Positions 9,031 to 17,146 of a stretch of DNA of 64,000 nt are shown here, in pieces. The DNA comes from Sphingomonas baiyangensis (GTDB taxonomy: Bacteria; Pseudomonadota; Alphaproteobacteria; Sphingomonadales; Sphingomonadaceae), in assembly GCF_005144715.1 (NCBI RefSeq), contig NZ_SWKR01000002.1:1974227-2038226 (forward strand). The letters run 5' to 3'. Positions within the stretch are counted from its first letter, which is position 1. The number at the start of each line of letters is the position of its first letter. Made by a program: the position numbers and the translations under genes. The notes under the pieces are model-generated. The model was not told the origin of the DNA. It ran no database searches and was given only the letters and a program-made list of their open reading frames with translations.

Positions 9031-9177
9031 ATGAGCGTGCATGAGAATTACTTCTGGCGATTACACGGGGCACTCGATGAGCAGCCGCGTGTAGAGCGAT
9101 ATCCTGGTCAAATTACGCTCGCTGAACTCGGCCGCCCCGAGCTTCGCGCTGAAGATCAGATTTCGGCGTTCACATAG
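9031..9177 (+). CDS. Small protein, 48 residues
   Basis: ATG at 9031 follows a strong ribosome site (GGAGAGAGG, ending one base before the ATG). The frame runs 48 codons to a TAG. The product begins MSVHENYFWRLHGALDEQ and is mixed charged/aromatic with a C-terminal LAELGRPELRAEDQISAF segment. No family is recognised. The ribosome site is the main argument that it is translated. It precedes the secreted protein gene at 9260 on the same strand. Confidence 0.5.
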   Translation: MSVHENYFWRLHGALDEQPRVERYPGQITLAELGRPELRAEDQISAFT

Positions 9178-9259
9178 CGAACACACCGCGCTGGGTCACA
9201 TTGCAAGCCTGTAGGTATGGTGGCCTGCAAGAGAGTTCGTCCAGAAAATAGGAACCCGT

Positions 9260-9682
9260 ATGTTCATTCCAATAATGGCGCTAGTCGCCGCTTCTTCTAT
9301 GCCCGCTGAAACGCTTACCCGCACGATTGACCTTCCCAGCGGTGCCGTGACTGCCGAGTATCGGGGCGACGTAGAGATTGCCACGAAGCAAATTGGAGCA
9401 GTCGCCCCCGGCGGGCGTCCATCGACGCTGCGCTGCAGCTGGACCGCTAGCCTCAATGTCGAGCGGCAGGCAACCGGCGGTGGCGTAATCGCTGCCCGCA
9501 GTTTCACCTTGCCCAAGGTTGCAGAAGGCAGCCGCTCAGGCTGGTGCGACGGTCAGCGTAAAGCGATAGGGAAGGAAGTTGCACAGCGAGTGCAAACCGG
9601 CGCGTATCTCGAAAGGGCAGCAAATGCCGATCGTGGGAAACTGCGAGCGGACTTCGACCAGCTGGCGTCGGCTCGTCGTTGA
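9260..9682 (+). CDS. Putative secreted/periplasmic hypothetical protein
   Basis: 140 residues with a likely signal peptide (first 16 or so residues, hydrophobic, ending SSMPA). The mature part has a beta-rich central region (VTAEYRGDVEIATKQIG, then PSTLRCSWTASLNVERQA) with two Cys residues that could form a disulfide, and a charged helical tail. I do not recognise a named family. The ATG has AGGA upstream. A hairpin that looks like a terminator follows immediately. Confidence 0.65.
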   Translation: MFIPIMALVAASSMPAETLTRTIDLPSGAVTAEYRGDVEIATKQIGAVAPGGRPSTLRCSWTASLNVERQATGGGVIAARSFTLPKVAEGSRSGWCDGQRKAIGKEVAQRVQTGAYLERAANADRGKLRADFDQLASARR

Positions 9683-9691
9683 GGCCAAAGT

Positions 9692-9716
9692 GGGGCGCTT
9701 CTAATCGGAGCGCCCC
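9692..9716 (+). terminator. Hairpin terminator after the secreted protein gene
   Basis: GGGGCGCT at 9692-9699 pairs with AGCGCCCC at 9709-9716 across a 9-base loop, starting 10 bases after the stop codon. The downstream tract is only moderately T-rich, so it may be an imperfect intrinsic terminator. The 290 bases after it hold no recognised gene. Confidence 0.6.
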
Positions 9717-10007
9717 GATATTGCCAGATATAATTCATTATAGCTGGCTGAACCAAAACCAACAGTAGCAGAGATCAATTGGTGAATTTGGTTCGGGGTA
9801 TCAGACAGCACTAGATTTCGAGCGGCCGAAAGAACAGGGCGGCGATGTTGCTCACGCTTTCCGGCCCTGACCTTACCGCTAACGGATTTTCTTAAGCGAC
9901 ACGCTCTGCTTAAGCGCTCTACGCAGGTCGATAAGCTACACATTCTAGGAGAGGCAAATCCGCTCCTTGCTCAGTCCACCGCGAAGTATGGCTGGAATGG
10001 GCGCCTG

Positions 10008-10598
10008 CTAGCGCACTGTCATTAGCTGCGACGGAAATGGAGCAGCGAGCGCGAGCGCTTGATCGAGCGATCCGAATAGCCAGGTCAACTCGTCATCGAT
10101 CGCGAGCAGCACTGGCATCGCTTTGGGATGGATCGGCGCGACGAGCGGATTAGGCTCGGTCGTCAGGAACGCCATCACCGGACCATTCTCGGTGGGGCGC
10201 CACACGCCGGCAAAGCTGGTGATCGGCTGCGACGGAACGTAGAACCAGCGCTCGAGCTTGCTGCCCGTCTCCCCCTCCCACTCACAAAATTCAGTGAACG
10301 CTACAAGGCAACGCCGCTCGGGGTTTTTCAGCGCGCTGCGCCAAAAGGGCGAGGCGTAGTTGCGTACGTTTGTGACGGCTTTCTCGATCGGCTTGCCTGA
10401 TTTGCCCCGGATCGTGATCGGAAACCCCCAAGCCATCGCCTCGGCTGTCCGCACGCCATCTTGCTCGCGGATCGTCCAAGCGGCGCGCTTCGGGAATAGC
10501 TCGGGCGGTGGAATCGTGAGATCTGGCGGGAATGCAGCGATGCCGTAGCGCGCGGCAAGCTCGGCCTGGTTCGCCGTCATTCGATAGCGATTGCACAT
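10008..10598 (-). CDS. SRAP (SOS response-associated peptidase, YedK/HMCES-type)
   Basis: 196 residues starting MCNRYR, so after Met removal Cys2 is exposed as the active-site nucleophile. The other family residues are visible: Asn in VTNVRN (N77), Glu in FCEWE (E106) and His in APIHPKAMPVLL (H157). Characterised members form a thiazolidine crosslink with abasic sites in single-stranded DNA, shielding them at replication forks. This copy looks fully functional. A second, damaged copy lies at 19296-20000 in the same window. Confidence 0.92.
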   Translation of the reverse strand: MCNRYRMTANQAELAARYGIAAFPPDLTIPPPELFPKRAAWTIREQDGVRTAEAMAWGFPITIRGKSGKPIEKAVTNVRNYASPFWRSALKNPERRCLVAFTEFCEWEGETGSKLERWFYVPSQPITSFAGVWRPTENGPVMAFLTTEPNPLVAPIHPKAMPVLLAIDDELTWLFGSLDQALALAAPFPSQLMTVR

Positions 10599-10693
10599 GG
10601 CCTATGATGACATAGCTCACCGCCCTGTCGAGAGCCGCTTTCCTACAACCCAGTCGTTCTGCTTTCGTTCGCGCTTAAAACGGAGGCGATTCG

Positions 10694-10933
10694 ATGCGAC
10701 AGGTATCCCGCGATCAGCTCATCACAAGCGTGCGCTTCACCATCGGGCGGGTGCGGCCGAGCATCCGCTCGATGCTCGACCATCACGACCCGAACACTCG
10801 AACCCGGGGCTGCGACATCATCGCTGAGATGGTCGTCGATGGACCCCTATCTCGATACGAGATACTCACCTCCGGGCCAATCCCGCCTTCCGAGATTGAA
10901 GGCTATGCAATCAATGGAAAGAGCTCCGAATAA
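10694..10933 (+). CDS. Small hypothetical protein
   Basis: 79 residues with CGGAGG 8 bases before the ATG. The sequence begins MRQVSRDQLITSVRF and is weakly amphipathic; no domain is recognised. Its TAA stop merges into the ribosome site of the next gene (TAAGGAGAG), so the two are probably co-transcribed. Confidence 0.55.
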   Translation: MRQVSRDQLITSVRFTIGRVRPSIRSMLDHHDPNTRTRGCDIIAEMVVDGPLSRYEILTSGPIPPSEIEGYAINGKSSE

Positions 10934-10943
10934 GGAGAGAAGC

Positions 10944-11138
10944 GTGGCGATCAGCGACTGGGAAGTGTGGGCCTGCGCGCTCAACGTAGAGCGTGTTTAC
11001 GGCGAAAAGGCGATGGATCATATTGAGGAGCGGATGAAGGACCTGTCGCAGGCCGGCGACAACAAGGGCCTTCTGACATGGCTCAGGATAGCTGATTGCC
11101 TCGATGACCTGCGACTGGCAAATCGGACGCCACACTAA
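10944..11138 (+). CDS. DUF6961-like small protein
   Basis: 64 residues from a GTG with AAGGAGAG directly upstream. The layout WEVWACALNVERVYGEKA, then DHIEERMKDLSQAGD and a C-terminal LLTWLRIADCLDDL matches my recollection of the small alphaproteobacterial DUF6961 family. The function is unknown; homologs are often in prophages or islands. An in-frame ATG upstream (10839) would lengthen it but lies inside the preceding gene. Confidence 0.65.
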   Translation: MAISDWEVWACALNVERVYGEKAMDHIEERMKDLSQAGDNKGLLTWLRIADCLDDLRLANRTPH

Positions 11139-12004
11139 CCGCTCGACGTCATTCGTCGGCGCTCAGGCTGTCCTCGCTATTGCGCCGGCTTCGAGCGTAT
11201 GAAAAAATTCGCAAGCCGAAAATGTACAAGGACACCTTTGTCCAATTTCTGGGTATGCGGCTCTTACTGCTGGAAAAAATCATCACGGCCGGTCCGAACT
11301 TGAGACCCGGGATCGCTGCCAGCATGCGCCCAGGGTGCAAGGTTGAAAGATCGCGACCATACTAAAGTATGAGAGGTCCAGTGCTTAACACCAGCCCGAC
11401 GTCGCTATCCGCGGCTCAGAGGCTACTCCATCCTATACCCCCCGCGATCACGATCAAGATGTGAGCGATAGCCTGGATCGCCTGCACGTACGGGCGCTGC
11501 GCTAGCAGATCGAGCCACACTTCAACTACGGTAGTATACCGGCTCGGCTTCCTTGCTTACTTCAACGGCCTGCACTAGCGCCGGAAAAGGCTTTGGCATG
11601 TAGTAACGTTCGAACAGCCTACGTTTCGTTCTCAGGGTCGCTCGTCAGGCGCCCGGCCGCGAATGTGACCAGCACGACCAAAGCTAAGCTGCCCGAACCG
11701 TGCTGCTGCGATTGGCAGATAGCCACACGCGAACGTCTATCTGTCAATTGTTTCAGCGTCGCGCCGGTGAGGATACAGGCGAAATGAAGGCATCGCAAAT
11801 CGCGAGCGGAGATGGCTCCCCGAAGTGTAATACATCAAACGAATGGTGGCAGGTGACCGGCCCTGACTAGGAAATGTGTTGTGGCTCCGCCTGTTGTCGC
11901 GGCGATTGATATGGAGCTTTGTCGCATCCCGAGCGTGACGCGCTTCGCCACTTAACGCACGCAGAGCCATGCCATCAGGATTACCTCGAGAATCCCCATA
12001 CGCC
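11139..12004. other. Large gap without a convincing gene
   Basis: About 865 bases. Open frames are short and lack ribosome sites. On the minus strand near 11420-11550 there is a short hydrophobic frame (LLAQRPYVQAIQAIAHILIV) that could be a remnant of a membrane protein, but no start was identified. No repeat, hairpin or IS end was seen. It may be decayed DNA. Confidence 0.35.
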
Positions 12005-12487
12005 TTAAGTCCTGTGACCAGTTTGGCTGACGATATATTGAAGCCTGACCTTCAGCGCTCGGTCAGCTGCAATGTCTTCGGTGCGAAGCTCTTCAGTTAC
12101 CGCTAGGAGGTCAGAGATATTGATGCGGCGGGCGAGCGCGACCGCGGTTTCATGGGAAACAATCTCTGACGCCTTCGCCTTCCGGATCGCGCCAATCAGA
12201 GCAATGTCGAGCAGAGGCCCGGACAGAATTTGACGTGTGTCGCGCTCAGCGTCGTCGAGGATTCCTGCTATCCACAGATTTCGCGGACTAGCCATCTTAA
12301 CACGTTCGGCTATACGCCTCGCCTGCACAGCCACTCGAGCTGCCTCAGTCGTTACCACCGCCACCAAAGTCCGATCAGAGCACTTCGCCGCCAACCCCGG
12401 GAGCCGTAAAGCTTGCGTAGTTTTCCCAGAGTGAAGGTCTTCAAGCGCGACATGCAGCAGTGCCGCCAAGGAATCGGTTTCGGCCAT
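12005..12487 (-). CDS. Divergent ferritin-like DUF892/YciE-type protein
   Basis: 160 residues, predicted four-helix bundle. The spacing of segments (LLHVALEDLHSGKTTQALRL, then VQARRIAERV, then ILSGPLLDIALIGAIRKAKASEIVSHETAVALA and DIAADRALKVRLQ) follows the DUF892 ferritin-like layout. The acidic and His metal ligands expected in the helices are mostly lost (for example the family's EHYEI-like segment reads KASEIVSHE), so iron binding is doubtful. DUF892 proteins are associated with general stress responses. A second, frameshifted member lies at 14534-14925. Confidence 0.55.
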   Translation of the reverse strand: MAETDSLAALLHVALEDLHSGKTTQALRLPGLAAKCSDRTLVAVVTTEAARVAVQARRIAERVKMASPRNLWIAGILDDAERDTRQILSGPLLDIALIGAIRKAKASEIVSHETAVALARRINISDLLAVTEELRTEDIAADRALKVRLQYIVSQTGHRT

Positions 12488-12691
12488 GATTTGTCAAATA
12501 CTATCGACGCATTAGGTTCCCAAGGCTTTGTCGCTTTAGCGCTCGTATCATGAGACCCAATGCAGTGGGCTATGATCGCGATTCTGTATCTGCTTCTATC
12601 GTAGGCCTTGTCCTCTCCTTGCAAACAAATGCGACCACGTTTTGTAGATAGCTACCTCAAATTGGGCGACATAAGCGTAATGCCTCAAGAA

Positions 12692-13660
12692 CTATGGACA
12701 GTGGCCGACCGCTAGGATCGCCGCTGCTACGCGCGACGGGCTGGTGTGGTGGATCATGTGCCCCACCCCTTCAATTCGCGTCTCCACCGCCTTAGGCAGT
12801 TGCTTGGCAAGGACCGGCGACTGGTCTTCCTGCTCCACCAACTTATCACCATCCCCCCAGACAATTGCGATGGGCAGGTCAAGTTCGTCGTAGCGCAGGG
12901 CCAGTCGCGCAGCAGATGCGGGCATCTGGCCGCTGTCGATCGCAGTCGCGCGTAGCTGCGATGGCCGAAGCATCAGCGCAAAGGGCGTGTTAGTAAGAAA
13001 TGCATCGGTGGGATCGGCGGGCGAAAAGATGATCTTGTTGCCCAGGGGTCCGGTAATCCGGGTCTGTAGAGGCGCAACGGTGTTAGCGAAGACGTCACCT
13101 ATACCAGGCGCACCGGCAATCGCAGCGATCGCCGCGTCGGGCCGCCCGGTCGGAAAATAATAGCCCGACAGCAGCGCAAGGCCGCTGATTGCCTCAGGGT
13201 TATTGAGTGCCCACGCCAGCGCTGGCAGCGTTCCCCAACTGTGACCAACCACCAGCGGTCGATCGATGCCAAGCTGGGCGCAGGCAGCTACCAGCAGCGA
13301 TGCTTGCCGCTCCGGCGTCCAGTCGATGTCGCGCGGGCGACGGGTATAGCCATAGCCAGGCCGGTCGAACGCGATCACGCGGTGATTGTGAGAAAGCAAA
13401 TCGACGAGCCCACTGACAACGAAATCCTCAACCAGCGAGGCACTGCCGTGGATCAGCACGATCGCTGGCCCAGCGCCGCGCTGATAATAATGCACGGGCA
13501 TTCCATCGACCTCGACAAACGCACCGATCGGCGGATGATCGCGCTCGGCGCGCGCGGCCGACCAGCGGTTAAAGATCGCGGCACCGGCCAGCGTGGCAAG
13601 GCCTGCTCCGAACCAAGTTGCAGGGGCGCTGCGGGCTATAGGCTTGCGAACGTTGGCCAT
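12692..13660 (-). CDS. Alpha/beta hydrolase with N-terminal membrane anchor
   Basis: 322 residues. A hydrophobic segment at about 14-31 suggests a membrane anchor or uncleaved signal. The fold motifs are clear: HGSAS oxyanion strand (about 71), nucleophile elbow GHSWG with S141, Asp in IVWGDGD and His in GVGHMIHH. The best analogy is epoxide hydrolase or haloperoxidase-type esterases; the substrate cannot be deduced. It is monocistronic. Confidence 0.85.
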   Translation of the reverse strand: MANVRKPIARSAPATWFGAGLATLAGAAIFNRWSAARAERDHPPIGAFVEVDGMPVHYYQRGAGPAIVLIHGSASLVEDFVVSGLVDLLSHNHRVIAFDRPGYGYTRRPRDIDWTPERQASLLVAACAQLGIDRPLVVGHSWGTLPALAWALNNPEAISGLALLSGYYFPTGRPDAAIAAIAGAPGIGDVFANTVAPLQTRITGPLGNKIIFSPADPTDAFLTNTPFALMLRPSQLRATAIDSGQMPASAARLALRYDELDLPIAIVWGDGDKLVEQEDQSPVLAKQLPKAVETRIEGVGHMIHHTSPSRVAAAILAVGHCP

Positions 13661-13859
13661 AATGATCCCAGATCAAAAAAGGTTGGGTTGTCGGCCAAAG
13701 CGTATCCGACGAGTTCGTGACGATGGCCGGGTTGCGACTGATACGCACAACAACCAGGGGTTTTGCCGAACGTTCCGCATCGAAAGAGACGCGGCAACAC
13801 AACGACAGCGGCGGAACGTGCGGTTACGGCAAGGGTTAAGTCAGGGAGGGAGTGCTCCT

Positions 13860-14210
13860 ATGACCCAAGGCCGAATTTCGAAGCCGAATACCTCAGTCTC
13901 ATCGCGTCCTACTGCGTCCGCGATCGGAGACGGTCCCGGCTATTCGGGCCAGGAACATGGTTCCGTCGATCAGCGCGATGCCGACCACCCTCGAAAACCG
14001 GTACTGACCGGTCACGAGCACGCGATTACTGGTGCGGTCGCATCGGGGGTCGATTTGCGTGGATTGCCTGGCAATGCCGGCCGCCGCAGTGCGCTCGAGC
14101 AACGGACTGGTGAAGTTCATGGCAGCGGTGCCGGCGCGGGCGGCGGCAACCCTGGCGAGGATTATGACAGCGATACCGGCGGCGATCAAAGCGATGATGG
14201 TATGCGCTGA
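13860..14210 (+). CDS. Gly-rich hydrophilic hypothetical protein
   Basis: 116 residues from the ATG at 13860, which follows AGGGAGGGAG. The frame is open further upstream, but that part overlaps the hydrolase in antisense. The protein is rich in Gly, Asp and His with stretches such as GYSGQEHGSVDQRDADHPRK and a Gly/Ser-rich tail, and is probably disordered. No family is named with confidence. It belongs with other small hydrophilic proteins of this island (2050, 14252). Confidence 0.6.
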   Translation: MTQGRISKPNTSVSSRPTASAIGDGPGYSGQEHGSVDQRDADHPRKPVLTGHEHAITGAVASGVDLRGLPGNAGRRSALEQRTGEVHGSGAGAGGGNPGEDYDSDTGGDQSDDGMR

Positions 14211-14251
14211 TCGTCTTCTACGAAGCTTTTTTCTCCTATCAGGATATCTCC

Positions 14252-14512
14252 ATGAGCGACAGAAAACCGATGCAGGCGAGCGGCCAGGATACCGATCGCA
14301 ACGCGCCAGATGGCGTCAGCGACATCAAAATCAGCGGCAAGACGGGCAGCGAGAGCGCTGGCGCGGCCTACCCCAACCCGCATACGGGCAAGGACGGCAA
14401 CCCTGATGCCGACAAACATGGTGGCCAAACGGAGATCGCCTATCACGGCCCTGGCCAGTTAGGCGAACAGAAGGTCGGCGAAACCCATAATGCGGTGACC
14501 GAAAACAACTAG
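14252..14512 (+). CDS. Small hydrophilic hypothetical protein
   Basis: 86 residues, Gly/Asn/Asp-rich with no hydrophobic core (for example AYPNPHTGKDGNPDADKHGG). The ribosome site is weak (CAGGATAT). It resembles desiccation- or stress-type disordered proteins in composition only. It lies 41 bases after the similar gene at 13860-14210 and may share its transcript. Confidence 0.55.
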   Translation: MSDRKPMQASGQDTDRNAPDGVSDIKISGKTGSESAGAAYPNPHTGKDGNPDADKHGGQTEIAYHGPGQLGEQKVGETHNAVTENN

Positions 14513-14533
14513 CCTCGGCGTCGTTACCCTTGA

Positions 14534-14925
14534 GACTATGCTACAAGGTTATCCCCCATAGCAGGTAAAGAGGGGATCACCAGCCACACCACCGTCCTAA
14601 AAGAGCTAGTTGCTGGACAGGACGAGAAGATTTCGAAGGAGCACTGCAAGGCAATGGAAGGCCTTGTCGCGGAAGCCACCAAACATGCGCTCAAAGAGGG
14701 TCCGGACTCAGGTCCCGTTTTGGACGTGCTGATCATAGCGCAATATCAGCGCATGACTCATTACGCCATTGCTGGCTTCGGACTGCGGCGGCGTGCGCGA
14801 AGGCGCTGGATCTTAAGGACGACACCAGCAAGCTACGCGAAGCCACGAAAGAAATATATGGCGGCGACGATTACATGACCAAGCTTGCCGAAAGCTCCGT
14901 CAACGCCCGCGCCGAAGACGCTTGA
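14534..14925 (+). pseudogene. Frameshifted and 5'-truncated DUF892/YciE ferritin-like gene
   Basis: The frame that includes HTTVLKELVAGQDEKISKEHC and continues through MEGLVAEATKHALKEG and YQRMTHYAIAGFG is a recognisable DUF892 helix bundle. At about 14783 the coding sense jumps frame: the natural continuation AKALDLKDDTSKLREATKEI to SSVNARAED and stop at 14925 is one frame over, which fits a single-base loss near GGCTTCGGACT. No ATG precedes the conserved region; an in-frame TGA ends at 14533. So both the start and the frame are broken. A sequencing error could explain the frameshift but not the missing N-terminus. Confidence 0.75.
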
Positions 14926-15122
14926 CCTGGTGCGTCCGCCTGGCCTGGAGGAACGGACGCTCCAACCGTAGTGAAAACTGATATGGCATTCTTGCTGACG
15001 TCAGGCTCTACCGCGCCGGATTGCAGAATGACCAGCGGCACAATATCTTGGCTATCGGACTAATATCGCATAGAGATATCCTTTGAATAAGCAGCCCGAT
15101 GTGATCGTATATGGAGTTCAGA

Positions 15123-15629
15123 ATGTCTGAAGAGATTAAACTAGATTCGATTAAGCTTGCTACGGAACTGACCATTGCATGGCTCGGCAATCAGAATAAT
15201 CGCGCAGCTGCGGAGGATGTCCCAATCTTTCTCCGCCAGATGCACCGTACCATCAGCGAACTGGCCGGAACAACTGGAGCACCCGGCCAGGAACCTGTTT
15301 CGGAAGCGGATTCAGGATTCAATCCCGCGGTGACGGTTCGGAAATCTCTGGCATCGAAGGATCACATCCTTTCGATGATCGACGGCAAGCCATACAAGAC
15401 GCTTCGCCGCCACCTCTCGAGACATGGTATGACTCCCGAGCAATATCGCGAGCGGTTTAATTTGAAGCCCGACTACCCGATGGTTGCTGAAAACTACTCG
15501 GAAGCCCGCCGGGCAATGGCACATAAAATCGGTCTCGGATCAAAAGGACGACAGGCCAGTGTTACCGCTGCTTCGAGTGAAGCAAAGCCCAAGCGCGCGC
15601 GCAAATCGCCAGTCAAGCCTGCGGAATAA
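15123..15629 (+). CDS. MucR/Ros family transcriptional regulator
   Basis: 168 residues starting at the ATG at 15123 (GGAG 7 bases upstream). The C-terminal DNA-binding domain has the MucR signature: DGKPYKTLRRHLSRHGMTPEQYRERF, then DYPMVAENYSEARRAMAHKIGLG. In zinc-binding members the first ligand is a Cys before DGK; here that position is Ser (ILSMIDGK), while both His residues remain. Such Cys-less relatives are known among rhizobial proteins that fold without zinc. MucR proteins are H-NS-like global regulators of exopolysaccharide, motility and cell-cycle genes. Confidence 0.88.
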   Translation: MSEEIKLDSIKLATELTIAWLGNQNNRAAAEDVPIFLRQMHRTISELAGTTGAPGQEPVSEADSGFNPAVTVRKSLASKDHILSMIDGKPYKTLRRHLSRHGMTPEQYRERFNLKPDYPMVAENYSEARRAMAHKIGLGSKGRQASVTAASSEAKPKRARKSPVKPAE

Positions 15630-15767
15630 AGTCCTGGGGCAGCGCTGAACCACGCGGGCCCGCGCTGAGTTTGTCACTTAGCTGCGGCGCCAGCCTCACG
15701 TTGGAGCGCCGAGCTCGGTTGGACCAAATCCAGATCGCCATGTGCTTGGCGGGAAATAAACGCAGAC

Positions 15768-15788
15768 CGCGCAAGCTCCGCTTGCGCG
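15768..15788 (+). terminator. Hairpin downstream of the MucR-type gene
   Basis: CGCGCAAGC at 15768-15776 pairs perfectly with GCTTGCGCG at 15780-15788 over a 3-base loop, followed by TTTCAATTT. It lies 139 bases beyond the mucR-like stop and could end that transcript. The rest of the 15630-15960 interval shows no gene. Confidence 0.6.
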
Positions 15789-15960
15789 TTTCAATTTAGA
15801 ATTGGCAGCTAAATGGCTCCTCAAAATGCCAAGGTTCGCGGTATGAGAGCGGATCGGATTAGTTCGCTAGGGCACCGCCTGATAAGGTCTAGATCGGTGC
15901 AATTACCTTTGCAGCTCCCGTTCAAAAACCGCGGGGCGATCAAATTTACGACTTGGCAGG

Positions 15961-16680
15961 TCAGTCTTCCACCTCATGTAAATAAAGGAATGCCGGATCG
16001 AATTCAGCAGCTTTCTGAAGGCCACTTGTGTTATGTATTTCGACCTTTCCAGACCTGAATGTAACTAGCCCTTCTTCTCGAAGTGTCCGAAGCGATCGAT
16101 TTATATGCACCGGAGTTAGCCCCAAACACTCCGCAAGGTCGGCTTGAGTCAACTTAAGCTGGTATCCTGTTTCGTCAGCCAGCCCCACCAAGGCCAAGCG
16201 AGCCTGAAGTTCACAAAAAAGATGTGCCACTCGCGACGCTGCATCGCGACGGCCCAAAGACAATTCCCACTCTCGATGAATGGCCGCGTCTAGATTGGTG
16301 GAGAACCAATAGACGCGGGTCAAATGCGGTTGATCATATGTAAGCGCTGTGAGCCGCTCATGAGGAACCAAAGCTACCCGACATGGGGTTAAGGTCATGA
16401 TATTATGATCAAGACACTTTAATGAGAAGCTATGGAGGTCTGCAAAATCACCAGGAATATGCAATTCGGTAATTTGTCGCTGGCCATTTCTCAGATCCTT
16501 ATAGCGACACATCAAACCATCGAGCAGAATTGTACTGTGGTGGAGCCTTTCTCCTGCATGGATGAAAGTTTTCCTGGCCTCGTATTGCCGGGTCTCGCTC
16601 ACAAGCGCTCGAATTGATCCCTCTTCTTCTTCAGTTATAGTATGACGGGCTCGCGTCCGCATCAAATGCTTGTCTATCAT
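15961..16680 (-). CDS. Crp/Fnr family transcriptional regulator
   Basis: 239 residues. The N-terminal cyclic-nucleotide-binding-like beta-roll spans about 25-145 (RKTFIHAGERLHHSTILLDG and LHIPGDFADLHSF), followed by a long dimer helix and a C-terminal winged helix (LTQADLAECLGLTPVHINRSLRTLREEGLV). There is no N-terminal Cys cluster of the FNR type, so oxygen sensing through Fe-S is unlikely. The type is common in sphingomonads, often with unknown ligand. Its start overlaps the DUF6894 stop by 4 bases. Confidence 0.88.
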   Translation of the reverse strand: MIDKHLMRTRARHTITEEEEGSIRALVSETRQYEARKTFIHAGERLHHSTILLDGLMCRYKDLRNGQRQITELHIPGDFADLHSFSLKCLDHNIMTLTPCRVALVPHERLTALTYDQPHLTRVYWFSTNLDAAIHREWELSLGRRDAASRVAHLFCELQARLALVGLADETGYQLKLTQADLAECLGLTPVHINRSLRTLREEGLVTFRSGKVEIHNTSGLQKAAEFDPAFLYLHEVED

Positions 16681-16928
16681 GTATCCTCGGCTGGAAGGCG
16701 CAAATCGAACGCATCGATGAATGCAACGGTAAATGCCACGTCCTCGTTATCACACCAAACGTCAATCTCCCCGCTCAGGTCAAGCTTTCCGAGCAAGGCT
16801 TCCTCACATATTATCGAACGGATACTTTCGATGGCGATTCGCCGCGCTGCGCTGGCATCACATGCCAACTGGCCCTCCTCATCAGGCGTGAACCCATTCC
16901 CGTTTCGGACGTTGAACCAATAGCGCAT
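16677..16928 (-). CDS. DUF6894-like small protein
   Basis: 83 residues beginning MRYWFNVRNG, with DEEGQLACDASAARRIAIESIRSII, which fits the DUF6894 pattern of a small alpha/beta protein. The function is unknown. It is the first gene of a two-gene operon with the Crp/Fnr regulator (ATGA overlap), suggesting a shared stress regulation. Confidence 0.7.
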   Translation of the reverse strand: MRYWFNVRNGNGFTPDEEGQLACDASAARRIAIESIRSIICEEALLGKLDLSGEIDVWCDNEDVAFTVAFIDAFDLRLPAEDT

Positions 16929-17110
16929 CCTTCAACTCATCTAATTAATCGTGTTGAAAATCGAAAACTTAGGCATGGGGGGCAGCCGGCGTTTAGGTGG
17001 CATTCCATGACTTGCTAGCGCTTGGATCGGAACTTAATCTCACGCGCTTTCTGCCCGAACCCATCTTGTAACGCGGGCGCTAGTGGTGTGAACCACCGAA
17101 GCCAGCGAAA

Positions 17111-17144
17111 CGATGGCCCGTCGGGTGATGCCGACGGGCCATCG
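17111..17144 (-). terminator. Strong hairpin terminator of the manganese catalase gene
   Basis: CGATGGCCCGTCGG (17111-17124) pairs perfectly over 14 bases with CCGACGGGCCATCG (17131-17144) across a 6-base loop. On the minus strand it begins 2 bases after the catalase stop codon and is followed by TTTCG. It is the most stable hairpin seen in this part of the window. Confidence 0.75.
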
Positions 17145-17146
17145 CC

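Noticed and set aside
11180..11365. 61-codon plus-strand frame
   Set aside because: No ribosome site and no protein-like pattern; left as part of the empty 11139-12004 interval.
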